This document shows positions 47,001 through 58,121 of a DNA stretch of 64,000 bases, piece after piece. The notes beneath the pieces were generated by a model. That model was given only the letters and a program-made list of their open reading frames with translations. It did not search any database and had not been told where the DNA came from. The position numbers and the translations under genes were made by a program. Every line of letters starts with the position of its first letter. Within the stretch, counting starts at the first letter, position 1. Origin of the DNA: Achaetomiella virescens (Eukaryota; Ascomycota; Sordariomycetes; Sordariales; Chaetomiaceae); contig JARNGD010000016.1 in the NCBI GenBank assembly GCA_031001845.1, positions 124,001-188,000 of the forward strand, read 5' to 3'.

Positions 47001-50000
47001 AGCACCTCCTTGATATATTTCTTATATTCCTCGAGCGTCTTGGAGTAGATAAGAATATTATCTAGGTAATAGACCGCAAATTTATTACGACAATTCTAAA
47101 TTGCATAATCGATAATAGCTTGGAACGTTGCTAGTACGTTCGTTAGTCCGAACGGTATAACCAGGTATTCGAAGTATCTATAAGGCGTCTAGAATGCTAT
47201 CTTCCACTTATTACCCTTCTTAATGCAAATATAGGTATACGCGGTTGGTAGATCAAGACGTATAAAGTATTATGCTCCTGCTAGCTGATCCCGTAGGTGC
47301 GAAATCAGGGGTAGGGGATACCAATTCTTTACCGTTTATTTATTCAGCTATTAGTAGTCTATATATATCTAAAGCTCCCTATTCTTCTTAGGAATAAATA
47401 GGACTAGGTATCCTACTAGTAATGTCGATAGTCTGATATACCCTATCTTAAGGTTCTTCTTAAGATATCTCCTCAACTTAGTATCTTGCTTTTCGTTGGT
47501 ATAGTATACCTTGAAAAACTTCAACTAGGCTCCTTCCTTAAGCTTGATCTCGTGATCCTAGGGCCTATAATCTAGTAGCCCTTCAAGATGCTTTACTTCG
47601 AATGCCGGGTGTCCCTTATAGCTATCTAGGATCCTACCTATTTCTATATTCTTCACTATACCTTTATAGTACGCAAACTTGTTGATGCCTAACTCTACTC
47701 GCTACTTCGAGTTCCGTAAGCTAGTATTCAAATATAAGCTGTCCTTACTCGTCGATTAAGATTAGCTACTTCTTTCTTTGCCTATATCTTCTTCCGTCGT
47801 TTTATATACGTTCTTCTTAACCCTAGTGACTACCGCTTCTTCCTAAGTCTAGGGGATCTGTCTTATCCTCGACCATCTTATATAGTAGATCTATAGGTGA
47901 CACTTCCTCTAGTATTCTATCCCTTCGTGATCCTTCGTCTACGCCTCCTATCGAATTAGTTGGATACTCCTCTTTTCCTAAGGTCGTAGATGGCCATCTC
48001 CCTTCCAATCGATGTCTAGGTCGTATTCTCTATACTATAGGCGCCTAAGGATTATATCCTTATCTAGCCCTATATCTATAATGTCGAATACCACTTAGGT
48101 GGTTTTGCCTTCTACCTCGATATCGAGTGGTTCTATCTCTCGTCGTACCTATTATATCGGAAATAGTCCTTTAACGATATATAACTCCTCTTCCTTAATC
48201 CTCTAAGGAATCCTAAGTCTATTAACGAATATGGTAAGATAAGATCGAGTCGCGATCCTCTATCTGCCAACGCTAGCGTCTAGAATCCTTTCTAGCGTAC
48301 TATAATCTAAATTCTTTCGTCGGGTTTATCGTCCTGATTCTGAATTATAGCAACCTCTTATAGGCTTACTAGGAGGTTATAGAAAGCCTTCCGTCTACGC
48401 CACTTTCTAGCGTCGTGCAGCTTTCCTAAGTAAGTTTACTACTCTTTTCTAGGCCTCTTGGAGGCCCTTGAGCTATTTCCTAAACGCTCCTAGTAAATTA
48501 AGGCGTCCCTATCCGCACCTTAGCTTATAGCGTCAAGTATCTAGTTCTCCTGGAGCTATTCCTTATACCTACTTCCTATTTAGGGTCGATAGTCTCCCTT
48601 TTCCGCTTATAGTATAGGTAGTTCTATTCCTACCTTCCTTATACCTAGCGGAAAACCCTTAAGATCTTCGATCTTATACTAAGTATGCTAATAGCAGTCC
48701 TAGCTAGGACAATTGCTATAGTCCTGCTTGACGAACCTATACTATCTATATAGTTCTGGCTATACTCTCTTTAGTACTATAAAGCATGCTAGTACGCTTT
48801 CCGTAGAAGTTCTAAAGGCTTCCCGATCCTCCTTCGCCGTAATCGAACGCCTAGGTAATAGCCTCTAGTTGACTATTAGCCTTAACGAATCGAATCGGCT
48901 AGTAGTTGTAGTCGTACTTCTCCTTAAAGTAGTAGCGATACCGTCTATAATATACTAGAACTATAGAATCCTGACGTAATTCGGGTTCTAGGATAAATCT
49001 AAAGGGTATCTCCCTTAATAGTAGGGACTTCTAGCTCGAACCCATCCTATATAACTTCTATCGTAGTCTTCCTATTACTAACGTATACGTACTACTATAA
49101 TACTATCGCTATATAGGGATTTGTCGTCTTTCCTTTTTATAGCTGCTTCGGCCTTCCTGAATTCCTACTCCAGGGTTATAGATATTAGCCTTAGGAATCT
49201 AGCCTTTTATAGGTAGTAGTCCGTCCTACCTTCTTCTATAGGTTCTACTACTAAAGGATTTCATCGTAGAGCTCCTTGCAATCTCCTCTAGATCGACCAT
49301 TTATTCCTTATCGGTCTAGTATCTAGCTCGAAGGTATTAACCTTAGCCTTAAGTGTACGAGCTAGTCCTCAACCTATATCGTCTAGCTATATATCGCTAA
49401 TATCACTATTAGTATACTTAGTATCGTAGTCGTCGTTGACTTCCGGGTTGTTCTGCTAAGCTAATATTCCTAGGTACTAATAGTAGTCTAGGCCCTAGTA
49501 GTATAGTATACCTATACCCTAGCGATAACTTCCTCGTAGAAAGCTCGTCTCGCTATAGTAGTGTCTTCTCCCTTAGAGTCGACTTCTATAGTATACCAAG
49601 TCTATCGTCAAAAGTATACTTATAACAACTAACCTCAACTACCTTAGTATACTTATCGATAACGGTGGTTTCCTGGCCTAGGATAGGCTTCTAGTCCTTC
49701 TTTAGGGATCGACATTCCCTCTTGAAGTGTCCCTTCTTGCTATAGTTAAAGTAAGTAACTTAAGACTTGTCCTTCCTCTTACTTTCACCCTACTTCTAGG
49801 TAGCGTCTATATCTATTGTATCTAAGTATATGCCGTATAACGTACTAGGGTACTAACGCTTCCTTCCGACGTTCGCCTTGCCTAAGTTCTAGGCTAAGCT
49901 GTACCGTCCCTTTATATTATGCTTGCGCTAGTATAGGCGATCGTCTATCCTAACTACTATTGCGATATACTTATCTAGAGTATCCGGTCTATCGACTTTA

Positions 50001-50689
50001 TATAGCTCGTCCTTAACCTCTTCCTTAAGGCCGTCGTAGAACAACTACATTAGACCTTCCTCGTTAATCTCAGCGCGTAGTAAGTCTTATCGGAATAGAG
50101 TAGCGTAACTGGCTACCGACTTGGTCTACCTTAGGCGTACTAGTCGTTCCTACGTAGAGCTTTTCGTCGGAATCTCTAAAACCTTGGTGAGCTCCGCTTC
50201 GAAAGTGGCGTAGGATCTAAAGAGCTTCTTGGTGTTTTCCTCCTAGCTATCCTCCTTATACTTTAAGCAATCCTTCAGCGTCGGCTCGAACCATCTAAGG
50301 GCCTTGTCCTTGAGTCTGGAAGCCGCAAAGTAAACCTTAGCCTCCTCGTCCTTAAACTCCTTAGGGTTAAGCTAAAAGAAGCTTGCATCTAAGTAACGAA
50401 CCTAGTAAGCTTCTCCTTATCGCCTCTACTTCTTAGGCGGTTCTATCTTAACTTTCTTCTTAGTCTTGTTGTCGCTAATAGCGTTGATGACTTGCTATAA
50501 GACGCCGTTTTCTCCCTCGAGCTGAGTGAATTTTGGCGTAAAGCTGCTCGATAGCCTATTGCATCTAGGCTATAGTCGGGGGTATAGTAGTGGCTTGAGC
50601 CTAGAGAGCTAGAGTGCCGGGGGTGTGTTGGAGCTATAGTAGTCGTAACCTTTAGTCAAGTCCGTGATAGACCAAAGGTGAGTAAGCAA
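44001..50689 (-). pseudogene. Gag-Pol remnant of gypsy F
   Basis: Read on the minus strand from right to left, gag occupies about 50500-49750. A zinc-knuckle remnant with KKGHFKREC-type spacing lies at about 49705-49750. Reverse transcriptase is centred near 47060 (VYYLDNILIYSKTLEEYKK) and RNase H at about 46300-46800. Integrase is near 45600-45760, with two Asp-bearing blocks and RLTK. A chromodomain near 44735-44830 (LEYLVK followed by EDNL-EPIKNL) closes it. Stops throughout. Confidence 0.86.
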
Positions 50690-51119
50690 CGTAATGAACG
50701 GTCTATCCCTGCGTCTAAGAGGGACTCCTGAAGGTTGACTAGGGTCGGGATAACTGTTTGGTAGAGCTAAAAGGTCTACAAACAGAAAGCATAATCGATG
50801 CAACTATCTTAATAGTACTAGTGTATAAAGACTATAATTGCTTACTGAGAGCTCCTAAAGCCCTCTAGAACGAGTGACTATATACTAACTACATTGTATC
50901 CTTGAGTGCTCTCGAGAGCTCCCTAAGCTTCCTGCTCTTAAGTGCTCTCGAGAGCTCCCTAGAGCTCTTTCTGAATTAGCCCAATCCTGGAGCTCTCTCG
51001 TGCTCTCGAGAGCTCCTTAGAGCAGCTCCTGATTGGCTCCTAATGATTGGCTCGGGTACGCCCTACGCCACCCGCGGGTTGTCCCACTCACAACGCTCCT
51101 GTTGGCCTATTTTGTGACA
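50690..51119 (-). repeat. Right (5') LTR of gypsy F
   Basis: Begins GTAATGAACGGTCTATCCC (decayed TGTGACGAACGG) and ends GGCCTATTTTGTGACA, about 430 bp. It has the same palindromic CTCTCGAGAG copies as its partner. Confidence 0.9.
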
Positions 51120-53327
51120 TAAAACTAATGCTTTATAAGTATAGTTGTAGGGGTGCTATCCTAGAAGTAGGACGACGGCTAGTAGCACCTTATAGCCTAC
51201 TTCTCTAAGACGATATAAGGCGCTAAGCTCAACTACTAATATCTATAATAAGGAGCTTCTAGCTATAGTTCGGGCCTTATATAATTAGAGGGCCGAACTA
51301 ATTAGTCTATAGAGCGAAGAGCCTTTCCTGATCGTTTCCAACTATAAAAGCATTTGAAGTACTTTAGTATAAAGCGGCTATTAATATCTACTAGGCAGGA
51401 TAGGCCGAGCTACTCTCGTAGTACAACTTCTATAATTACGTACTAACTAGGAAGTAAGAATACTACCGCCGACGCCCTCTCCTAGAAGATAGAAGATGCT
51501 GCTATATAAAGGCTAAAACACGAAGCGTACCGTATAATGTAGATTTTCGCCTAGGTATAGCCGGGGGCTAGGCTATAAGGAGCCGATAGCTACGACGATT
51601 ATAGCCCTCGACGAAGGTAATTGCCCTACCGCTGGCTCTAGTTTCCAACTAGTTAACGAGCTCTTAAGGCTAACTATATAGCACCTAAGTTAGACGAATA
51701 TCGCGACTAGTGCGTATAGGCTATCCCAGAGTTCGCCCTCCTAGGCGACTAGATACTCCTATATAGTAGTTAGACTAGTTATACCCCGGTCGGGCACTTA
51801 AGGACCCGGTTATCTAGGAGGTATATAGCCGACTAGTTATAGCATACCCTAGCTAGAGCAAGACCAAGAAGCAGTAGCCGCCTAATACAGTAGCTAAGGA
51901 AAGCGGCGATATCGAGATCTTTATCGATAACTAATATACTATACCGATTATCGAAGTACCTACGCGATAAACCCTAGGGCTATTATAGCCGATCCTGCTA
52001 CTATAAATAGGCCTAGCAATACCTAGATAGATTTCAACGAACTACTACTAAGACTGCTATAGTTATAATAATGCGTTAGTTTATAATCGATCGACTAACG
52101 AAGGCATTATAGACCGTTCTATATAAGAGAAGTACTACTGCCCGCGATATAGCGAAGATATACTACGAGGGCCTATATCAAGTATATAGCTTATCGAAGG
52201 ATATTATTAGCGACCGAGGGCTATAGTTCAAGCCGAGTTTACTAACAAGCTATCCTAGATCCTTAGGATCAAATAGAAGCTAGCTATAGTAAGGTACTCC
52301 TAGACTACTAGGCAAGTCGAAAACCTTAAATCAATATATTAACAGCAGTTAAGGCTATTCGTTAGCCACTTTCAAGACAACTAGTCTCTCGCGATCCCGG
52401 CTCTCGACGCTATTCTAGATAGGCCTTCCGTATAATATTACTAGATTATAGCCGTATAAGGTCTTATTCGGCTTCCTAATACCAATGCCGTTTAACTAGG
52501 AATCCCGAATATAGGTATTTCGACGACCCCTAGGAGCAACTAAACTACAAATCGGTATAAGAGGCGCCTACTAGATCTAGGGTTACATCGACTATACCTA
52601 GCAGATGATACGAAGGCCTAGGAGAAATAGGCGGGCAGCGAATCAATATCGTCGCAAGCTAGATTTCAACGTTAGTGATAATATAGTTATTATCAAGTAT
52701 TCCCCCGAACTAACTAGCCGGCTAAGCGACAAGTTATTCTTCCCTATTATATAGCAATACTATAGGATCCTTAAGAAGACTACTATAGGAGCCTACCGGC
52801 TCGAACTTCTAGAATCCTAGCGCGGATCGACTAAGTTTATAGCTGACTAGCTATAGTGTACCCGAACAACCCGTTGCCGGGGCAAGCAACTAAAAATCTG
52901 CCTAGTAAAGATATAGCTAGCTAAGAGGAATAGGAAGTCGAAAGGATCCTTGCTAGCTAGACCTATTACGGCAAGCTATAGTTACTAAGCCTATAGCGCG
53001 GCTAGGATCCGGACCCGACATTGTATCCGGCGTTGGACTTCTAGAATATAAACTAGCAGCCCTGAAGCGAACTACGATGACTACCTGGACTAGGCTAGGC
53101 CCCCGATCCGGCTCAACGAGTGGTTTGCTGGCTACGGCCGAGGACCGGTACGCGAACCTCACCCGGATAAACGATAGGCTAGTGGCCGAGGGCCGCGCCT
53201 ACGGCGCTCGCAATAGAAGAAATGAGGCCCCGAAACAACGATCTTGTAGACGGCTTGACAATATAGTACGGGGTACTGCTTTCGACCTCTCTGGCTAGTA
53301 AAGCACGAGGCGAGCTTTTAGAGGGGG

Positions 53328-53568
53328 TGTTTGACGGAGAGCATACCTAGGGCGTACCCAAGGCCACCAAAGGCGTATACCTAGGGTTTGGGTTGTAAGT
53401 GCGCTTCCGTACTAGGAATAGCTTCCTGGCAGGGGGTTCCCCCTTTTCCTACGCATCGCGGGCCTATATTCCTACCTTTCCCTCTCTCCTCCTCAGCTTT
53501 CGATTAGCAGAATTGAGTAGTATTAGCAGCGCCTTCGAGCCTCGCCCACATATTGCTCGTCCCTCATA
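53328..53568 (+). repeat. Right LTR of gypsy C
   Basis: It starts near TGTTTGACGGAGAGC and ends TGCTCGTCCCTCATA, about 241 bp. It is more RIP-altered than the left LTR (CACC to TACC-type changes near its head). Confidence 0.88.
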
Positions 53569-53573
53569 CCGAC

Positions 53574-54194
53574 CTACCCTATACCGCATGCTGAAACTAC
53601 AGTCCTTGCAATTGCTCGAGCCTAGCGTACAGCCACTGGCTCGCGGCGAGCATTTTAGGACCCACAAAATCGGGCTGGACCAACTTTAATAACGACCTTG
53701 CATTGGTCTAAACTAAAGCCTAAACTAGTCAAGTAATATAAATATATACAGCTAAGCCAAGGCTATAGCTATATATATATACACTACTAGTAGCCAACCT
53801 ATATAGTACTAGCTATAACAGGTTAGACTAAGTGGGGCCTAGTGGGGCCCGGACCCCGAGTTTTGCGGTATTGAGTTTTCCACCCAATAGACCTCTGGGT
53901 CGTGCAATCCCACTGCGCGTTGGTCGGTGGTATATGAAGAATAGTACGGTCTACTCATAGTGGATTACAAGCAACATTTAGCTTTCTATAATACCTCGTG
54001 AACCTATAATATAGAAGCTTTCCAACTATTATTATTATCTGCTAGAGAGCCTGGCAAGCTCTATAAGTACTGCCGGTGAAGAGCTATAGGTATAAACGCG
54101 CTAGCCTATAATAGACCTAGTCTTACCACTTAGATCACCCTAAGGCAATTAGCTTTAGTGGTTATCTATAGTGCCTAAAGACCTAGATCGCAAC
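53574..54194. other. Unclassified repeat-like sequence between gypsy C and the LTR fragment
   Basis: AT-rich with runs of TATA (53740-53780), then a GC-rich palindrome-like GGGGCCTAGTGGGGCCCGGACCCC near 53835-53858, written here only to show its symmetry in outline: GGGGCC ... GGCCCC-type arms. No open frame. It is probably old mobile-element debris, because it ends abruptly at an LTR fragment. Confidence 0.4.
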
Positions 54195-54386
54195 AAAAGG
54201 AAACAACTATTCTAGCGGTGAGTGCTCCCTATAACTAGAGGAGGCTATAGGTCATGTCGTCGCCTGAGTGCCTGGCGCCGTTGTCAGGGGCAACGAGCCC
54301 GGGGGTTCGGGTGCCGGGCCGGGGCCACGGGCCCGGCTCCTTGGCCGAGGGTCGCCGAGGCCCCATATCGGGCTTAGCCCGTTACA
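54195..54386 (-). repeat. Truncated LTR of the gypsy D family
   Basis: The reverse complement starts TGTAACGGGCTAAGCCCGAT and follows the D LTR through the GGCGCC block to the CTATTTCC-type region, then stops matching. Its outer end is missing. It is GC-rich and essentially free of RIP, so it shows what the D LTR looked like before mutation. Confidence 0.8.
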
Positions 54387-54627
54387 CATAGTATCGCGTC
54401 GTGCAGGCTTGCCGGCGCGTCGGCGCTCTAGGGTCTTACGGGCGACCCCGTAAATCCCAGCTGCAGCTCGTACGCTTAGATCCCCGTCGTTTTGAAGAGC
54501 TTGGAGGGCCAAGATTATCTGGCCTTCTTTTGAAGTAGAGGGCATCTTGGATGGTAGAGGAAATTATTGTCGAGCGCAAAGGTTGTCGCGTCGCATAGAA
54601 AGTGGGCCACTCGCTGATAATGTACGT
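54387..54627 (-). mobile_element. Truncated Fot1-like element 5 with the N-terminal part of its transposase
   Basis: The right TIR ends CGCTGATAATGTACGT next to TA. The minus-strand frame from 54545 reads MPSTSKEGQIILALQALQ with the Psq helix-turn-helix LSVRAAAGIYGVARKTLERR, then stops at the LTR fragment. Only about 240 bp remain. Not RIP-mutated, GC-rich. Confidence 0.85.
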
Positions 54628-55006
54628 TATTGTCGGAGAGAACCAACTCCTCTTATCCGTCTTGTCAGCCATTCCATCGCTTGCCATGTCGTTTGCCTTT
54701 AGATGAACAGCCATATGCGAAGGTGCTCTGAGTCTCAGCCTTTCGCTGAGTGGGTCCTGGCTGCGGAGATGTAGCAGGACGCTGAAGTTGGTGTCGGGTG
54801 GTCCAATTCCCAAGACACACCACTGTTGCCGCAGAACAAGAAAAGACGTGTCCTGAGGCTCTTCAAACTCTCTTGCCGTTACACCAGCATAGGTTGAACT
54901 CGCTTCATGGTTTAATTTACAACAGTGTAGCCTCTCATATTCATCGCCCCAAAAAACCACTTCCGGTATCGGCAGTGACATCACCTTCGTCACCTTCATC
55001 GCCATC

Positions 55007-56178
55007 ATGGAGAGCCCCTATCGCCACGAGCTCGAGGTCGCCATTGCAGCAGCCGAAACCGCCGCCCGAATCAGCCGCGAGGCTCTCGCGGCCGCCGACG
55101 CCCGACGCCGATGCTGACACCACCTCCGCCTTCGACCTCGTCAAGGACGACCAGCCCCGTGACAGTCGCCGACTTTGCCATCCAGGCCCTCCTCGCCCGC
55201 ACCCTGGGCGAGGCCTTCCCCCAGGATGGCTTCATCGGCGAGGAATCGGCCGATGAGCTGAGGCAGAACCCTAAGCTCCTCGCCCGCGTGATCTACATCA
55301 TCACCCAGTGCACCGGCAACCCCTCCCTCTTCTGCGACGGCGCCGACCTATGCGACGTCATCGACTCGTGCGCCACCTGCCCCCCACACCCAGCTCGGGT
55401 AAGCGGATATGGGTGTTTGACCCCATCGACGGCACCAAGACTTTTATCCGGCGCGAGCAGTACGCCATCAACATCGCTCTGCTAGAGGGAGGGCGGGAGA
55501 TCCTCAGTGTTGTGGCGTGTCCATTGCTGTCGATGGACGTCGCAGCCCCGGTGACGGACAGGTCGGTCGATCCGACCGGGAGGGGTGTATCCTGTTTGGG
55601 GTGAGAGGGCATGGAGCCTACGTCAGGCCGTTGCTTGGGAGTCTGGCGAGGTGCAAGCTCGACACTACCCCGGCATTGCGACGAGGTTGCCTCCTGCCAT
55701 GGCCTGCGGTCTGTTACCTGCTGGGAACTTCTCGACTCCGGCGTGGACGTGGTGCACAAAGCGGTGGCCGAGGATTTGAACGTGTCATTTCCCGGCAGTG
55801 ACTTGCTCGGCGGGTGCCCAGATGGGCTGTCATGGCGCTTGGTGCCGCCAACATGACTGTCTGGGTTACAAGAAGAGGGACCGCTATGCAAAGGTCTGGG
55901 ACCATCCGGTGCCATGCTTGTTTGAAGAAGTGGGCGGCATGATTACGGATGTACACGGCAAGGAGATCGATTTGACTGCGGGCTGGAAGTTTGAGTCCAA
56001 CTTTGGATTCGTGGCAGCACCGAAGAAGGTGCATCATCTCGTGCTCGATGCTGTGCAGAGCACTCTCAAGGCGAAGGGGGAGGGAGGACCTGCTGAGATA
56101 GTCAACGGGGATAGTGGAGATGAAGATCGCTTGGACTTCCAGACAAATACATATGCCGAGCTACGCAAGGCATCTTGA
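55007..56178 (+). CDS. HAL2-like 3'(2'),5'-bisphosphate nucleotidase, frame-broken
   Basis: Members of this inositol-monophosphatase-fold family remove the 3' phosphate of PAP/PAPS in sulfur assimilation and are Li+/Na+ sensitive. The start at 55007 (MESPYRHELEVAIAAAETA) matches the usual first helix. The family signature SPVTVADFAIQALLA precedes GFIGEES (metal-binding Glu pair, about 55225-55248) and WVFDPIDGTKTF (metal-binding Asp residues, about 55407-55446). Then come RSVTCWELLDSGVDVVHKAVA and a C-terminal EEVGGMITDVHGKEIDLTAG block; stop at 56176-56178. The frame changes at least seven times, in both directions (near 55108, 55150, 55390, 55580, 55630-55830, 55905 and others). The gene starts 380 bp from the end of the transposon debris, so real decay is as possible as sequence error. 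Family call sure, activity doubtful. Confidence 0.78.
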
Positions 56179-58121
56179 CAACCCAGTCCAGAATCGTCTT
56201 GCAAAGCCCTCTTACTCTCTATTGCTGCCTCGGATGGCCCTAATACGTTTCATTGCATTACAAACCCCTCACTTCCTCCACATTCATACAGCACTACCAT
56301 CTTCTAACCCAATTCTAGCTTCCCTGTAGACATGCCAGCATGTCACACACCACCCCCATAATGCAACAAACATGCTTGACAACTCTCCCTGAATCAACTC
56401 AGCTGCCCTTGTCAGTATACGAAAGCACCGACATGAAATGAGGCAAACCGTCCCCAACCATGTTCCCTGAGAGTGGTTTGGCGCATGGCCAAACCGGGTG
56501 TGCTGTAACCTGGTTGCTCTTTCCCATGAGAAGACCAGGCGAGATAGACAGTTGGGCACCGAACACAATGGAGTCGCAACTGAAGAAGGACAAATGCGTC
56601 AAGGTCACCTTCAGAGTGCCGGAATCACACGCACAAGAATTCGAGCTAGAGAAGGAACCAAGTATCCCAAAGCAAATATATTAAAGTATGAGCCGAGTCG
56701 GGACCCGCCGGCGAGATAAAATAAAAGGGCCATCCAAATCCAAATTGTATGAGCGTGAGTCAACAAAGACAAAGAACTTTTGTATTTTCTTCCGAGTACC
56801 AAATCGTGCACCCACCCCCTTTTCCTAGCTGCTGCTGCGTCCAAACATGACCGCCCGAACACCGTCGACGCGTCACAGACAGGAGATCAAAGAGGCCGAA
56901 AGCGAAGTAGGAGTGGCGGTCCGGGAGTGGCTGTATTAGTGTTGTAAGGTTCGTTTGTTTGCCGTTACGTCTTTTCCTCCTTCACTCCGTCCGAGGCGGG
57001 AATGCTGTGTGTGTCGAAGCCCGCCGCGAGGGAGGTGTGTGTGTCATAGCCATCTAGGACGTGACGTCGTAACACCGTAACATTCGTGGAAAGCCTGGCT
57101 CCTCCGGCAACCTCTTCTTTCCTGTCTGGCTGCCTTCCTTGACAGGCCGAAGACAGGCTGAAGACGGAAGGCCGGAGGGATTTGAACAACCCAACGTGCG
57201 TGCTGCCGCGCCCCGTGCTGGCAGGTCGAGGCTTGCCGAACCCTGACCATGCTACCGTTTGAATGGTTGCCCATACGAGGTGTAGAAAGTCTGTGTATAC
57301 CCAATTCTCATTCGATCCGTTTCTTTGGTTGGCATCCGGCCGTCGTCATCGCTGAGAAGGGTATAGTGAGGCTCGGCTGGAAATGCCGGACAGAATCCGT
57401 TGTGTCGTGGCCAGCAACGTGTGCCCACCTGGCGCAGCCAATCCTTCCTTGATCCCATGAGACAGAAAAACCCCAGTCAGAAAAAGGGAAGGTCTACTGA
57501 GGCAGAAAAGCGCCGATTGCGTCTGATAGCAACAAAATATTACAAGCTCGGTATGTTCGGGAGACAGCGGACGACGTGGAGGAGAAACTGAGGCCTGCCA
57601 TCCATTTGCGCCCCACATTCACTGCCGGTGGCTGCGCAAGAGGGACCAACGATCATGGTCAATAGAGAAGACGGACCATGATGCGAGGTAGCGTTTGTCC
57701 GACTCGGGGTAGTAAGTCGCAGGAAGAGGTTGCGCGGCAGCGTTCATTAGACCCACGATAGCAGCCTCAGGATTTGGGCTTGCTACGGGAAGACAACAGG
57801 CTTGCTTCATAAAAAAAGGTGTAAGATTTGCCGTCTCCGTGGTCGAAAAGGCTGGGTGGGAGTAAAGGAACGACAGTCTCGGGTTCAAAGGCGGCAGGAG
57901 GAGGGGGAGGTGGACAAGTTGGTGAGAGCGTTGCTCTTGGAGCGAAGCTGCCAGCCTTGTCTCGTGGGGGTGACGATCTCTTCTTCGGACATGACGGTTG
58001 CTGCAGCACACGCGATTGGAGCAGACCCATCCTACTGGAATCTGGAGGCCGAGGAAGACGTGGTGCGTACTCCGTTGTCAGATGAGTCGGATATATATGT
58101 TAGTCGGTTGTATCATTCCTG
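56179..58121. other. Convergent intergenic region, no gene
   Basis: It lies between the stop codons of two converging genes (HAL2-like plus, RRM/R3H minus), so it should hold two 3' UTRs. Open frames on both strands overlap and show no conserved blocks. Not RIP-mutated. Confidence 0.5.

Larger units (their letters stand above)
43570..51119 (-). mobile_element. Ty3/gypsy element F (chromovirus), in the RNase H part of gypsy C
   Basis: LTRs are 43570-44000 and 50690-51119. The 5-bp target duplication is TAAAA (43565-43569 and 51120-51124). Total 7.55 kb. The coding strand is minus. It is heavily RIP-mutated, and the left LTR ends TGTAATA where the right one ends TGTGACA. Confidence 0.93.
36316..53327 (+). 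pseudogene. Gag-Pol remnant of gypsy C (in four pieces)
   Basis: Domains in order are gag (from about 36320), a CCHC zinc knuckle reduced to GRYFIY-EKG (about 37535-37590) and a protease-type ALVNTGAN (about 37903-37927; the usual Asp has become Asn, as RIP would do). Reverse transcriptase starts near 38860 and is cut after KIF (39223). It resumes with TKIDIRQAFYRIRI at 41086, is cut again after GPATF (41227) and resumes at 43075, with YIDDILIFSA near 43130. RNase H spans the F insertion (to 43569, from 51125). A DDE integrase follows (about 51700-52500), then a chromodomain-like end (about 52925-53040). Stops throughout. Confidence 0.87.
36078..53568 (+). mobile_element. Ty3/gypsy element C (host of island II), split by three insertions
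   Basis: LTRs are 36078-36315 and about 53328-53568. The 5-bp target duplication is CCGAC (36073-36077 and 53569-53573). A purine tract GAGGGGG precedes the right LTR. It contains two Fot1-like elements (39224-41083, 41228-43072) and gypsy F (43570-51119); without them it is about 6.2 kb. The coding strand is plus. RIP is heavy internally but light in the first few hundred bases. Confidence 0.92.

Noticed and set aside
53077..53298. 73-residue plus-strand open frame as a separate gene
   Set aside because: It lies in the 3' end of gypsy C, just before its right LTR, and is best read as the unmutated tail of that element.
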